This document shows positions 49,893 through 61,493 of a stretch of 64,000 nucleotides of DNA, piece by piece; the stretch's first letter is position 1; every line of letters starts with the position of its first letter. The notes under the pieces were generated by a model. It was not told the origin of the DNA and searched no databases. It worked only from the letters and a program-made list of their open reading frames with translations. This stretch comes from Silene conica. Taxonomy: Eukaryota; Streptophyta; Magnoliopsida; Caryophyllales; Caryophyllaceae. Position numbers and translations under genes: made by a program. The stretch covers positions 71,250,815-71,314,814 of the forward strand of contig CM055314.2 of assembly GCA_029255685.2 (NCBI GenBank), in the 5' to 3' direction.

Positions 49893-50575
49893 GGCTGGAC
49901 CTCGGGGATAACTTGTGACGATACAACTTTCCCCCTATATTGATGACCTCCTCGAGCAACAACTTGAACTTCTGGTAGTTCCACGACCCATATACCTGTT
50001 TCATTTGTTCTTTTATTATAAAAAGAAGAGTCTAGCCTGTCTTAAAGGTAATCTACTAGGAACAAGTGGCCCGCCTTTGGTTCTAGGAACTAAATGATGA
50101 CTGAAAAGGGGGGAAGAAATAAGCATCAGCCAATGCCACAACTTGTTTTTCAGGGTTGACCAGGGATACTTCAGTAAACCGATTGCCATCTCTGACCTAA
50201 AACATTCGCAGAATAGAATTTTGTAAAACCAATTCATTTTAAATTACTCATGATGAATAATTGTATCAAACAGGATAAAGATATCGCTGACCTCAGGAGT
50301 TCACCGGAAGCACGGACAGTGGCCACAGCTACGAAAATTTCAGCTTCGGAAAGAGGATCAAGTGGATGCTTGTTCCCAACCTTTGCCCAACTACGGATGC
50401 CTGGAAGATAGTTGATCACTACTCTATCACGTTTTTCACATAACTCGAATAATTCAAATAACAATCCATACAAAAGATGTAACACAATTCTAAACACGGC
50501 GTTTTATCTTAGAGTTCAGCAAGGCAGGGTTCAGAGTTCAGCAAGGCAGTTTCACTTGTTGAACTTACTGATGCC
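49893..50575 (-). pseudogene. Captured N-terminal exons of a peroxisomal-type copper amine oxidase gene
   Basis: On the minus strand in order: a start MASVSSTSETALLN (about 50575), then IRSWAKVGNKHPLDPLSEAE with VAVATVRASGE (50.41-50.29 kb), [19 protein letters not shown] with [12 protein letters not shown] (50.19-50.10 kb), [20 protein letters not shown] (50.09-50.03 kb), then [18 protein letters not shown] and [17 protein letters not shown] (50.02-49.89 kb). These match in order the N-terminal domains I remember of plant copper amine oxidases, which deaminate primary amines in peroxisomes. Intron boundaries are kept (TTTTAG before VRD; GTATTT after QPAM). An early stop and a frame change after PPFQ show decay. 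The catalytic TPQ and copper domain is absent, so it is a gene fragment captured by the CACTA. Confidence 0.85.
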
Positions 50576-51179
50576 ATGGTTACCTTCGACTCTCTTTACC
50601 TTCAAAGACACAACAAAACGAATTGCCAGGGAAATAGGAAAATAAGAAAATAATCGAAAACGAATTGCCAGGAAAATAGGAAAATAAACGAAAACAAAAA
50701 GATGTATTGAGTGAGAACTTACCAGAATTGAGGAATTAGGGAACAAAGAAGCATCAGAATAAAATTAGGGTTTGTTTGGGGAAGAAGTGAAGAACCCAGT
50801 AAGATTTGAAGAATAATTTAGACGACCGAATTAGTGATATTACAAAATCCCCAATTTTCATAACCCTAAGTCATAAAAAAACATATGTAAATTAGAATTA
50901 AATTCTGAAATTAACAATAACCACATAATAAATCAACAACACACATCTGAACTATACCAGTTATTATTAAACAACATATAAAATACAAATTAAAAGCAAA
51001 AAATAGCTTTACAAAAGAAGAGTGGCGGTGGTTTTGCGGTGGCGCGATAGTGAAGGTCTGAATGAGAGAGCGGTCGGATGTCTCGCAACGTGTTGATTGA
51101 ATAGGAGAGAAGGAAGCAGTACTTAGATTTTAATTTTGATATTATTGTTAGATAATTATTATTATATGAGTGGGTTTGA

Positions 51180-51690
51180 TTCGGTTCTAGTTAAAACCGT
51201 CACAAAAATATATAACGACAGTTCTATAATATAAAAGTCTTGTCGAGTATTATCGGTTTTAAAACAAATCGATGTAATAATAATATAATTAACATCGGTT
51301 TTGATTTCAAAGCGATGTAAAAAACAAAAATAACTTAATTCCTAAACATCAGTTTACTTAAACCGATGCAATTAATTATCATTAACATCGGTTTTATAAC
51401 AAATCGATGTAAAAATAATATAATTAACATCGATTTTAATTTCGAAGCGATGTAAATAAGAAAAATTATCTTAATAGCTAAACATCAGTTTATTTAAAGC
51501 GATGCAATTAATTATCATTAACATCGGTTTTATAACAAATCGATGTAAAATCATAAAATTAACATCGGTTTGATTTCGAAGCGATATAAAATTATATAAT
51601 TAACATCGGTTTTGATCTTGAAGCGATATAAATAACAAATATTAGATCAATTACATCAATTTTAGTAAAAACCGATGTTATAGTGGCGAT
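51180..51690. repeat. CACTA right subterminal repeats
   Basis: Repeats such as ATTAACATCGGTTTTATAAC and AAATCGATGTAAAA recur about every 40-50 bp, in the same motif family as the left end. Together with the terminal repeats they define the element. Confidence 0.88.
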
Positions 51691-52531
51691 GTCAATAGCA
51701 CTTTCTGTACTAGTGAATAAGAGTACTTGGTGTTGGATTGATAATTTGGCTATTGCAAACTTCAACGAATAAGTCCATTGAAGGAGAATTTGAATGTCTC
51801 ACACTAGCCTATAAAGCTTTAAAAGCTCCCTCATTGTTAAGGGGTACAACTTTAAAACACCCGGAACTTGGAAATTTCATCTTCACCCTCAATTGACTAC
51901 TCAAACTTTGAATACCAATTCCCTTACATATTTCTTCCACCAAATCAAGATATGTCATTTTTGTACTAGTTAAAATAAAACATTGATTTCCTCCCCTATA
52001 AGAAACACACCCATTTTGCTCCAACACTTCTCCATCCCAATAACAAATGATTGGAAAATCACAAATATCCATTCTATACAAGAAAATTAGACAAATTTAG
52101 TAAAAATCAAAAATTTCTAAACTAAACATAACCTAATTCTACCCAAAATACACACTAAACATATATTTTAGAGATACATTAACAAACCAACCATAACCTA
52201 ATTTTACCCAAAAATTCCTAAACTAACCATAACCTAATCCAATTGAAATTTGGGGGTTTTTGAGGATGAACATAAATTAACCTATGAGTGATAGATCTAA
52301 GTACAAAACAACATAATTAACTACAATTAACTCAATAAAAGCTATATCTAACAACAAATCAATGTTAATATACAAGTTTAAAGAAAAGAAATTACCTTGC
52401 TAATTAGGTAGAATGTGTAAATCCAATAGAATACCGGAGAGATGGCGAAAAGATGCTTAAGAAAAGGGAAATGAGAGGTAAGATGGGAGAAATTGCTAAT
52501 TTGAGTCGGATTTAAAGTGTTTGTGAGGAGA

Positions 52532-52964
52532 GTTTTTGTGCGTTATGTTTAGAGTTTAGGTGAGAATGGGAGGTTAGCTGGTTTTTGTAAAAAAAAAAGT
52601 GAAACTGCCCAAACACGCCATTACATATGGCGGGTCTTTAGCTCAAAACACGCCATTACGTATGACGTGTTTCCCTTTCGTAATTTTCAAGAAGCTCCTG
52701 ATTTGGGTTGCAAAAGTAGTCTGTGTAGACACGCCATACGTAATGGCGTGTTTTGAGCTGAAGACCCGTCATACGTAATGGCGTGTTTGGGTGTCCATAT
52801 TTTTGAAGTTTCTGCCTCATATATGCAACACGCCATTTGTAGTGGCGTGTTTAAGCCTCGGAAAACCCGAGCCTACGTGAACACCATTTTGACAATTACT
52901 TAGAAATCCAACCCAAAACAACAATTACTTTGTTTTTTAGCGCCATTTCAAAAAAAAAACGTTC
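52532..52964. repeat. MULE right terminal inverted repeat
   Basis: It is the inverted partner of 39311-39781, with the same order of near-palindromic 35-bp units but one fewer. It is over 90% alike by eye. It ends at GTTC before TGTTTTAGA. Confidence 0.9.
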
Positions 52965-53011
52965 TGTTTTAGATAGCCTTTTAAATTTTTTTCATAGATT
53001 GTCCGAAAAAT

Positions 53012-53275
53012 AAGAGGGATAATATCGGAATAAAATGCTAAAATGTGTGAAATTAAGCAAAATTGGTAATTCGAGTCCCATCTAAAATTCCGAGTACTGG
53101 TTAGTGGTTACTGAGTATCAACCGTTACTAACAGAAACAGAACACATGAAAATCTGGGCACACATTCATCATCAAATCAACCTCATTCAAACACAATAAC
53201 ACCATTAACATTCCTTCAATTCCCTCATTTTCACCTTCTCAACCCTAATTCACTTTCTCTGATTCACTATTAATC
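53012..53275 (+). promoter_or_regulatory. Likely promoter and 5' UTR of the membrane-protein gene
   Basis: The 260 bases before ATG 53276 are free of the transposon repeats seen further left. A CT-rich and CAA-rich leader (CCTTCTCAACCCTAATTC) precedes the ATG, as is common in plant 5' UTRs. No clear TATA box is seen. Confidence 0.35.
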
Positions 53276-56200
53276 ATGCAGACGGGAGATGCGCTCGTCG
53301 AAATCGAAACCCTAGAAAAGACACTTTTACCGCCACAAAATGATCTCGCCGACAACAATGGAGATAATCTCGGCATTGACGACGATGGAGAAACTCCGAT
53401 TTTGTATACGGCGTCGTTTTTAGATATGGAAGAGGATTTCCTCAAGTATTACACATCAAAGTGGTTGTTGTACTCGCTGTTGTTGGTATTGGCATGGGGC
53501 ATTGGCTTTTTTATGCTTCTTTATTTGCCTGTTCGTCGTTTTGTATTGCGCCGCGATATTCGTTCACGGAAGCTGTATCTTACTCCCAATGCCATTGTTT
53601 ATAAAGTAAGTGCCTTTATATTTGTATTTTTGTTGGGTGTTAATTTCGTTGTTGATGGTTTGATTGTTTATTTTTTCCTTTTTTTTTTATATGGCGATGA
53701 TGTTTGCGTAATCGAATATCCTGGCAAAATTAGTTTTGTGTTGTTATTCCATGAGAAATTGATGCGCTGTTATGTTGTTGATGATTTGATTGGATTGTTG
53801 GTGTGATTAATTGCGTAGCAATAGAGTAGCAAGCATTCACAACCTTTGGAGATTTGTGGTATTGACATTAGTTTGTGTTGAGAAATAGTTTGTGCTTTGT
53901 GAAATGTTGCTGAAACCAGTTAGCTATCATGGGTTAAGAGGTTAAGTTTGTGCTGTTGACATATTTGAGGTGCAAAACAAGGTATTTACCTGATCAGTTT
54001 GGTGGAATGGAGGAAACCAAGTAGTAGTAATTGTAAGCTAGACTTTGAGTCGGGAAAAAGATATGTTTGTTTGATGATAGGCTGACAGCTTTGTTGAGTA
54101 ATACGGCCTAACGAGCAAGAGGCCATGGGCGTATTTAAAGGGGTGATGGGGGGTGAACCCTCACCCCCATTAATCGGGAAAAACACTTATATATTTATCT
54201 GTGTGCTAATATTACATCAAAGTTTAGTGGATTAGTGGTAGAAGCATTCTCTCACCATTGAAGCAGCCTAGGATCAAGCATTTGTATCTTAATAAGTTTT
54301 TGTTAATAGGGACTTATCTTTTAAATATCGCATAGGGATGAGATTAATCAAGTAATTATATTTTGGCGTTTTTTTAAAGTTATAGGAGTAAATTTTACCA
54401 ATCACCCCCATTTCATACATCTAGATCCGCCACTAGCAAGAGGGCCTTATTTTTATTTTCTCTAAACGAGCTACATTCGTATTCTGGTATTAGGACATAG
54501 TAATTGCCTGATTGGTGAGGTTTTGTCTATCTTGATTATTGTTGTGTTGTGATTAGTAGGGGCAAGAGGTATGGTTTACTAGGCAAGTAATAATTCATGG
54601 CTTCTATGATTGGTTGTGTGAGATTGCGAGAGTCAAAGATTGGATCTTTGATGGTTGTTAAGTGGCTTGTGGAATCCACCGAGTAGTCCCATGTAAGCTG
54701 AGATAATTTGAAATTTTGCATTATACCTAGACTAAAGCCCAATGACTTATATATAAGATTAGTTTGTTGTGGTTTGAAAATGAGGCTGCTGATCCAAAGA
54801 CTCTGGGTAAGAGAAGGTTAGGTATTTTGGTCATTTGCTTTAGACTAACTTTATCCCACAAATTGGTGTTTTTTAATTCATACCATACCGTACTTATCCA
54901 AATAAACTACTTTTAGTCTTAACCTAAACAATATATTACAAATTTATTTATAAGACCTTTTATCAGGCTCGTTTCAACGGACTCTACCTTTTACGTCATA
55001 TTTAACTGTCCGAAGTTTGGAATTGAGCTTTTGTAAACCAAAACTAGACTTCAAACTCAAGTAAGACTCATTCCACAATCCACGTCATCCATGTACAAGA
55101 GTAAATGCTGCTAGGAGAGTTTCAGATAAAGAACTACAACTGTGATAAAGCCAGCCGTAGTACATCTCCTCCCCTTGGAATCTTGGATGGCTTTTTCACG
55201 CTCTCTAGTTAGCTCTCAAATATTTGTTCCTGTATACCGCCATCGTAATTTTGCATGGTCTTATTTGAAAGGTTTAAAGGAAACCAAGTGCCATGGGTTA
55301 AAAAGCAATCGATATGCAATGGCCTTATCTGGAAGACGATGTATTGAATCTTACCCGATAGACTCTCTCTACCTTTCATAAAAGGGTGATGTGCCCATTT
55401 CAATGAAAACATCACGGTCCTTGCCTTGTTCAGTTTGAAGTTAGAAGAAACTATGACTGTAAGGAGCAACAGCTCAACAGGTTAAAACTCGAATAAATCA
55501 TTGAAGTTGTTGCTTGTGCAGATCCGTTAGAATAGACTGTAAGATTAATGGGCTGATAGTAGATTAATCTTTTAGCATGACACTCGAATCTATCTCCGTG
55601 CCTATGAGATATGTCAGCACCATCCGAAAAAGGAAAATGTGCGAAGTGGTGATTTTTTCATTTGTATGCCTAAAGTGACATCGAACTTAACGATTGTGTT
55701 AAAAAAGACATTCTCCAAGATGTATATCCAGCTTCTTATATCGTATATCCTTGCACTCCTTGCAGTAACTTTTGGTTGTTAATCTTTCTTACCCTTTTAT
55801 TTAGTGCTTACTGGCCTGCCTAAGGCCTGAAAGAATTTTTCACTGATTAATTTTGACCCAGCTAGTACTTTCTCTGGTTATGAGTTACATCTGCTATTCT
55901 TAGCCCTTCCTCTATCCTCAAATTTGGTTAACTCTTGTTTTTTTTGGATCCCCCACTTTCACGGACACCACACAATTTCTATGGGTGTCCTTTTAACAAA
56001 AGCGTTACGCCTTTGATTTCTTGGATAACCACAGGTTGCAAATTTAAACTTATTTATTTTTTTATGATACCTTTGATGAGGATTGGAAATTAGTAACCAT
56101 GCACTCATGCAGCCTTATGTAGAACCAGTTATCATCAATATCTAGCATAACAATCCTCCACTATATTTACCTTAGGTGACTCTTGTGGGATGTGGCCATG

Positions 56201-59200
56201 ACAATGTGTCCTTTTCTTATTGCAGGTCACAAAACCAGCGTCATTTCCTTGTTTTGGTGTATTAAAGAAGGAAAAATATGTTCTGCTGCCTTCTGTATTG
56301 GATATTGTCATTGAGCAAGGTACAATAACTTTTCATGGTTCAGATCTTACAAGCTCTATATTTATACTCACTATAGCCATTGCCGATAGAGAATCGACAT
56401 AGGTTTTTCTCTGCTGAGGTCTGTAAAGTGGTTCCAACCAACTTCTTTTAGTTGTGCAGCTATTTTATATTAGCAGTAAGCAATTATAGATTATAACGTG
56501 TACGTACAAAGTCAAGCTTTAGGCTTGGGGTTGAGTGCTGATAGATATGCTTGTAGTCTGTCCTTTGCTACTTGCAGTTGGATGGCCAAATTTAGTGAGA
56601 TGCAACTTTTCACAACATTTTACATTCCATCTAAATCAGCTAGAACTCCACGAATTTTGTTAGTGAATGATCTCTGGCCTCTGCACCAAAAATAACGTTA
56701 GATGTATTTACTGACTCTTAGAAAACTAATAGCCAATTGGCCCAGAGTGGCCTACTTTTGCTGCCAAGAGCTGAAGGTCCCAGCTAAAAGAAAGAACAAG
56801 CTCATGCCTAGAACTGAAGGTCCTTTTGAGGTTCTTGAGAAAGTAGGGCCAAATGCTTACAAAATTGAGCTGCCTGGTGAATATGGAATACATTGAACAT
56901 TCAACAATGGAGATCTTATCCCTTACTCTGAGAATTAGCAATCTGCTTTATTCCATTATAATCCAGAACTATAGAGTGATGAGTATTTGGCTCTACTGGA
57001 AATGGAAACAACGTTTGCTGCATATTAACTATTTGGCTCTTTGGAAATGGAAACAACTTTTGTTGCATAATAAACATAAAATTATTGTGGATTCTGCACC
57101 GAGAAATCGTTGGTAACTGGTTATAACTTATAACCATTTGAGGGCTACTCATTGTCACTTTTGTGCCGTGCGGTGTTTGAAAATTAAATTCTTCTTCGTG
57201 AAAATACACTGACAGTAAAAGGGTCTGTATGAGGGGGGTAGATGAGTGTACAGGTTAACTTTGGGAAGACAAAAAGTTCTCTAGTACAATAGGAGTGTGC
57301 AAGGCTCTACGTTTGCACCTCTCTTTCTCATAGTCATGAACGGATAAAGAGGGTTCATTTCATAGAGAGGTCAGTTCAAGATGTTATACCATGGTATAAG
57401 TTGATGTTTACACATGATAATATGTAGATTGATAAGGTAAAAATGTGTTGAATGTAAGCTTGAACCCTCAAGGCAGTATTTGGAAGGGTAACGCTTTCGA
57501 TTGAGCAATTGAATATTTGGACTGTAATTTTAGTAGAATAATGGCAGTGTGCTATGGATGATCACCTTACATTGGAAGATTGTTTAAGTTTCCAACTTAC
57601 TTCATCGATCTAGGATCTCAATCCTTATTCCTAACAACAACATTGCTTGCAGCGAAACTCCAATATATCAAATTTGTTTGGATTCAGACAGATCCAATAC
57701 CTATCGGCACCGCTCTTCCAATACAGGGGGTGTTTTCTCACATCTGCTATTGATTGATTTGGTCCGATCCTGGAAATAGTCTTTATGCAGTATTGCATTC
57801 ATCATTGGAGACACTGTTAATGTATTTATTGTGTGGTGTCTTTTCTAGTTGGATATGCATCTATTTGCTTCCATATGACCATTGTCTTCCTTATCAGGAT
57901 ATTTGCAGTCCTTTTTTGATATCTACTCTGTTAGAATTGAGAATGTTGGAGTTAGAAGGCCACCAAGTGATGATCTTCAGATTCAAGGTGTTGTGAATCC
58001 AAATGCATTTAGAAAGGTGAATGTTTGCCTCAGTTGAGGTATTTTATGCCGACTCTATGATTTGATCATTAGTCATTGACATCTCATATACTAATTCATA
58101 CTTCTTCATCAGGCCGTTCTAACTCAACTTGCAAATATGAAGGCTGAGGCTTTCTCCAATCAATCCTCTCTAAGTGAAGATGCTTCAACTAGGACGGCCT
58201 ATCCACAAACTTCAGAGGCATGTCTTAGTTATGCAATCAATGTTAATTATTTGTGCATCTTCTTTTGCTTCTTTGTTTAACTTTCAAAAACTGACATAGT
58301 TTAGCAGTAGGACTTCTAAACTGCTTATGGATGTAAGTGATTAGACAGCAAGTAATGTTCTCTCCTATGCAATAATTCCTTCATTCCCTTTGCACTGCCT
58401 CATTATCCCCATCTTAGATGTTTGTCCTCTTAAAAATCCATAAAGGGTATTTTGCATAACAATGTTCATATTGAACTATAAATTTGTTTGCAAAAATGGT
58501 GCGCCACCTGTGCACGAGGAATGCGCTTTCGCTTCGTATCTTGCATCTCATCTCCAGAGGCCCTTGATGCACCTTAAGCATTTTCAAACTAAGTTACCAA
58601 TCAGTTTTTAGACGCGATTGTCTCTGCCTATTTCTGGCTAATGAAAGTAATTTTTTCGTCAGTTTATATCTTATTATTAATAATATTACAAGCGCTTGTT
58701 GCTTAACCCCCACAAATTAGCTTGAAAACGACTTGTTCTACGACACACTTAAAAGATTTTTTCAATCCCTAAAAGACGCGTGGATTTTTCTCAGCTCATA
58801 TACACAACAAATGTGAACATTTGTAGCCAAAGACCGAAGGCTGGCTCACTGCTCCTGAGTCCTGACATAATACCAACCATTATGACCACAAGTTAATAAG
58901 CCAACTCACCTTGAATATGCCTGTAAAATTGCACTTTCTTCCTTGCGTATTTTGACTTACTTATATAGATTCCGTCAACCTCTTCAACATGTTGGTATAT
59001 TCAACCATAGGATAACAATAGGTATCTGGTGCTTAAATGTTTTGAATTATGGATATGTTTTATACCTGGGACATACATGGTTGGAAAGGAGCAGCAGTTA
59101 ATTTTTTATAGAAACTTGGCAAGTATAGACATAGCAAGCGTAAAAAAACATAAGCATATACGATTTTTTAACTCTTGCCCCACTAACTGAAAATTTTGAG

Positions 59201-60778
59201 CGTTGGTATGATTAAATTGCTGTGCTGTCTAATCTCTATGTGATTGTTTGTCCTTTATGATATGTGAGAATCTTCTTTTATTGTTGAGATTCCTTAGATG
59301 GAAGCATATCTTAAAGACTGAACTCATCCTATCATCTTTTCCATTCTATTTCTCTTCCACGTAACGTTTTTCTTGTACTTTTATCTGCAGATTTATAATT
59401 CACAATCTTTCAAACAAGACGCCTTACCACCTAGTGAGCGGGGACTTCTGCAGAAATTAGAGGAAGTTGACTTATCTATCAAGGTACACATTTCCTGACT
59501 TAGCACTTTGGGTTGAACCAGGTTGAACAATTCTAAATGCAATGGCCGTGTCTGTAATTTGTTGATCTCAGAGAGTTCAAACACTGATTGAAAAGCAGCA
59601 GTCTCAAGGATTTCCTTCAGATGGACTGATGGAGGTAAGAATAATTACATCTGAAACTAGCTTTTGGGTTTACCAAGAACTTCCGGTGAGATTAGTTGCG
59701 TTGAAGGATAGAATTATTGTTGGTATGATGATTTCCCTAATTATCTTTCATATTGAACCACTCGATTGAATGTTATATTATCCGTTTTTAGAGGGACCAC
59801 TCCAATTACTCACCATATGTTTAGCTTTGGAACATGATAAAGCAAAATGGCCCATGAAATTTACACTTGTATACTGTAGAACCTACTCGTCCCGTGCAAA
59901 CACTGCCACATCGGCATCAGCAGTAGCCAGCTTGCTCCCCAAAGAACAGTGCAATACAAGCATCACCTTTCACCGCCAAGGGTGTAGACTGGTGGTGGTT
60001 AGCTCTAATACCATTGATACGAGTAATGGAAGAATCCACCTCAAGAACTAGCTAAAAGGGTGGAATAGTCCATTTCTATATTAACCCAACATCAAGCCTC
60101 CCATAGGAGTCAAATTACCCATGTGGGACTCAAGTCCCATACCTTGCTATGATTCGTAACACTTGTCTGCCGGAGGTGGGAGCTAGAGTAAATGGCGTAG
60201 TGATGTTAACTAATAAAACACAGCAGACCCAATAGTCTCCATTTATCCTCATACTTTCCTTTTCCGCCCCTGTTTACGTATGTTGTTTGACGGTTAGAGA
60301 TGCAGAACAGGTGATAGTTGTATGCCTACTCTGTCAAGTAAAATATATGTTACTGGATTGGCTTTAAAATTGTCATCTTAGTTCTTTCTTTGGACCTTGA
60401 CAACTCCGATTGTATGAGAATCTTCTCGTACGACTACATTTTCGGGTCTTACTATCTTCTTGCATTTATTACTTTCATTCATGGTTGGACTTAATATTCA
60501 GTTGCAAGTTTATAGCGTGCGAGACCTCAAGCTTATTTAAGGCTCTAAATTCATGATTTTGGATTTTGAAAAGTCGGGTGAGTATCGCCGTATTTAGGTG
60601 CTTGGTTAAGGAAAAAATACATATGAATGCACCGAATGTCACCATAAGCTTATATATTAAATAAATTATGTATTCATTTTATTTATATGCATTTCCAGTT
60701 ATGGATTTGTGATAGTATTATTTGATGAATGAGAAGTTGATTAGTTTAAGCGTGCTTCTGAAACAGGGGTTGAGTTAG
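53276..60778 (+). CDS. Conserved plant membrane protein of unknown function (DUF7642-like), 7 exons
   Basis: Predicted exons are 53276-53605, 56226-56319, 57898-58016, 58113-58217, 59391-59483, 59572-59634 and a last one starting at 60767, giving about 271 residues. The frame holds through exon 6. An acidic N-terminus precedes a hydrophobic segment at residues 63-86 (WLLYSLLLVLAWGIGFFMLL), then basic RRFVLRRDIRSRK and a PH-like beta-rich stretch (LYLTPNAIVYKVTKP, KKEKYVLLPSVLDIV, FFDIYSVRIENVGVRRPP). The C-terminal part (LLQKLEEVDLSIKRVQTLIE) looks like a short coiled coil. I recall similar proteins as DUF7642; function is unknown. The fourth intron would use a GC donor (58218). The last exon is uncertain: phase gives a stop at 60776-60778, while another frame (GVELVKQLLPYLE) runs open to 60840. 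Confidence 0.8.
54123..54435. mobile_element. hAT-like MITE in intron 1 of the membrane-protein gene
   Basis: The 8-base direct repeat GCAAGAGG flanks it at 54115-54122 and 54436-54443, fitting hAT. The ends are related inverted repeats (GGGCGTATTTAAA against TGGCGGATCTAGA in reverse complement), followed by C/G-rich runs near both ends. The 313-bp inside has no coding frame. Confidence 0.75.
56720..56940 (+). mobile_element. Ty3/gypsy integrase C-terminal fragment in intron 2
   Basis: The frame reads LMPRTEGPFEVLEKVGPNAY followed by KIELPGEYG, the conserved end of Ty3/gypsy polyproteins. It is a small old fragment with no LTR recognised nearby. It is intronic and has no effect on the host coding frame. 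Confidence 0.75.
59985..60161 (-). mobile_element. TRIM-like remnant: one LTR-like repeat with primer-binding site, intron 6
   Basis: Read on the minus strand, a 147-bp TG...CA segment (TGTTACGAATC to ACTCGTATCA; 60161 to 60015) is followed by ATGGTATTAGAGC, a tRNA-Met primer-binding site with one change. The internal part continues left, and no second LTR was found. The structure suggests a truncated TRIM or small LTR element. It lies antisense in an intron. Confidence 0.55.
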
Positions 60779-60858
60779 TTAAGCAGCTCTTACCATACTT
60801 GGAAAACAAAGGCTTTCTTACCCAGAAAGGTTTGATTTGACAATCTTGATTTTGGTCC

Positions 60859-60888
60859 AAATACAAATACAAATACAAATACAAATAC
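60859..60888. repeat. (AAATAC)5 microsatellite
   Basis: Five perfect copies of the hexamer AAATAC lie just downstream of the membrane-protein gene, probably in its 3' UTR or flank. Confidence 0.95.
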
Positions 60889-61481
60889 GTCTGCCTATTT
60901 GTATAAATTGTTTGCTTTATATGGTTCGATGGTTTGTTGTATCTTTCTCGTATGCGGTCGGTTGATTTTGTACATAACGGAAACATTAATTGCATTTATA
61001 ATCATTTATTTATTTATCCTTTATGTCAATACCATAATGTCTATTTTGTAGCAACATAGTGTAATTGATGCAAATTACAAAATTACTTGTAGTAATTCTC
61101 CTGTATAACAGTCAGTTTTACTATAAAACATAGTAAACCCATTAATCTATCTCCAGCAAATTACAAAATTACACATTTACTTGCTACTAGTACTACGTAG
61201 TTGATAAATCTCCAGCAAAATATGATACACAAATCAGAGGATGAGATGAGTCTAATTATAGACATATAGTATTCCGAACAAAGACAAAATCCGATGGATA
61301 AGCGACAAAATGCACAAAAGCCACAAATATTTCTGAATACACAAATCAGATAAATCCACAAAATGACGGTGAATCAATGACAGTTATAAAACCACGAATT
61401 CTTATTTCGGGTTCACTATTCGTCTAAAGCTGAACACAGATTAAAATATCATATCATTTGTATATATAAGATAAATTTATA
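60889..61481. other. Intergenic stretch, nothing recognised
   Basis: This is AT-rich sequence that probably includes the 3' end of the membrane-protein transcript. No gene, terminal repeats or RNA gene are visible. Confidence 0.45.
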
Positions 61482-61493
61482 ACATTTGTATCA

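Larger units (their letters stand above)
45103..51715. mobile_element. Non-autonomous CACTA (En/Spm) transposon carrying host gene exons
   Basis: The ends are CACTAGTAGAAAAAGT on the left and, reverse-complemented, CACTAGTACAGAAAGT on the right. The three-base target duplication AAT (45100-45102 and 51716-51718) is exact. Subterminal regions are packed with ACATCG/CGATGT motifs in both directions, as in CACTA elements. No TNPD-type transposase is visible in the 5.4-kb interior. Instead there are N-terminal exons of a copper amine oxidase gene (minus strand, about 49.9-50.6 kb) and a LINE tail (48.2-48.9 kb). It sits inside coding sequence of the MULE transposase gene. Confidence 0.93.
43065..52081 (-). 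pseudogene. MULE (MuDR-type) transposase gene, interrupted by the CACTA element
   Basis: The N-terminal part (MDICDFPIICYWDGEVL) lies at 52081-51716, and the gene resumes at 45102 beyond the CACTA. Next come an acidic region, a MuDR DNA-binding zinc region (FKCGRTPTPCNWRLRAT, about 44.7 kb), the MULE catalytic domain with IDGTHLYGKFKG and SDRHAGI (44.2-43.6 kb), a SWIM zinc finger (CNKFQTHKYPCSHVYAVC, about 43.4 kb) and a damaged C-terminal zinc knuckle (CSLCSGLGHN, about 43.1 kb). There are at least one in-frame stop in the N-terminal exon (about 51809), another before the DNA-binding region, and two or more frame changes. It encodes no working transposase. Confidence 0.85.
39311..52964 (-). 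mobile_element. Mutator-like element (MULE) with PMD gene and transposase, split by a CACTA
   Basis: Long terminal inverted repeats (471 and 433 bp) bound a 13.65-kb unit, about 7.0 kb without the CACTA. The flanks TATTTTAGA (39302-39310) and TGTTTTAGA (52965-52973) are a 9-base target duplication with one mismatch, as expected for Mutator. On the minus strand it carries a MULE transposase gene and then a plant-mobile-domain gene. Both are degraded and the transposase gene is split by a CACTA element, so this copy cannot move itself. PMD proteins are known passengers of plant MULEs and gypsy elements, so the pairing fits established knowledge. Confidence 0.9.

Noticed and set aside
56498-56695. 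65-residue frame in intron 2 of the membrane-protein gene as an extra exon
   Set aside because: It does not match the phase of exons 2 and 3, which join directly and continue the conserved protein.
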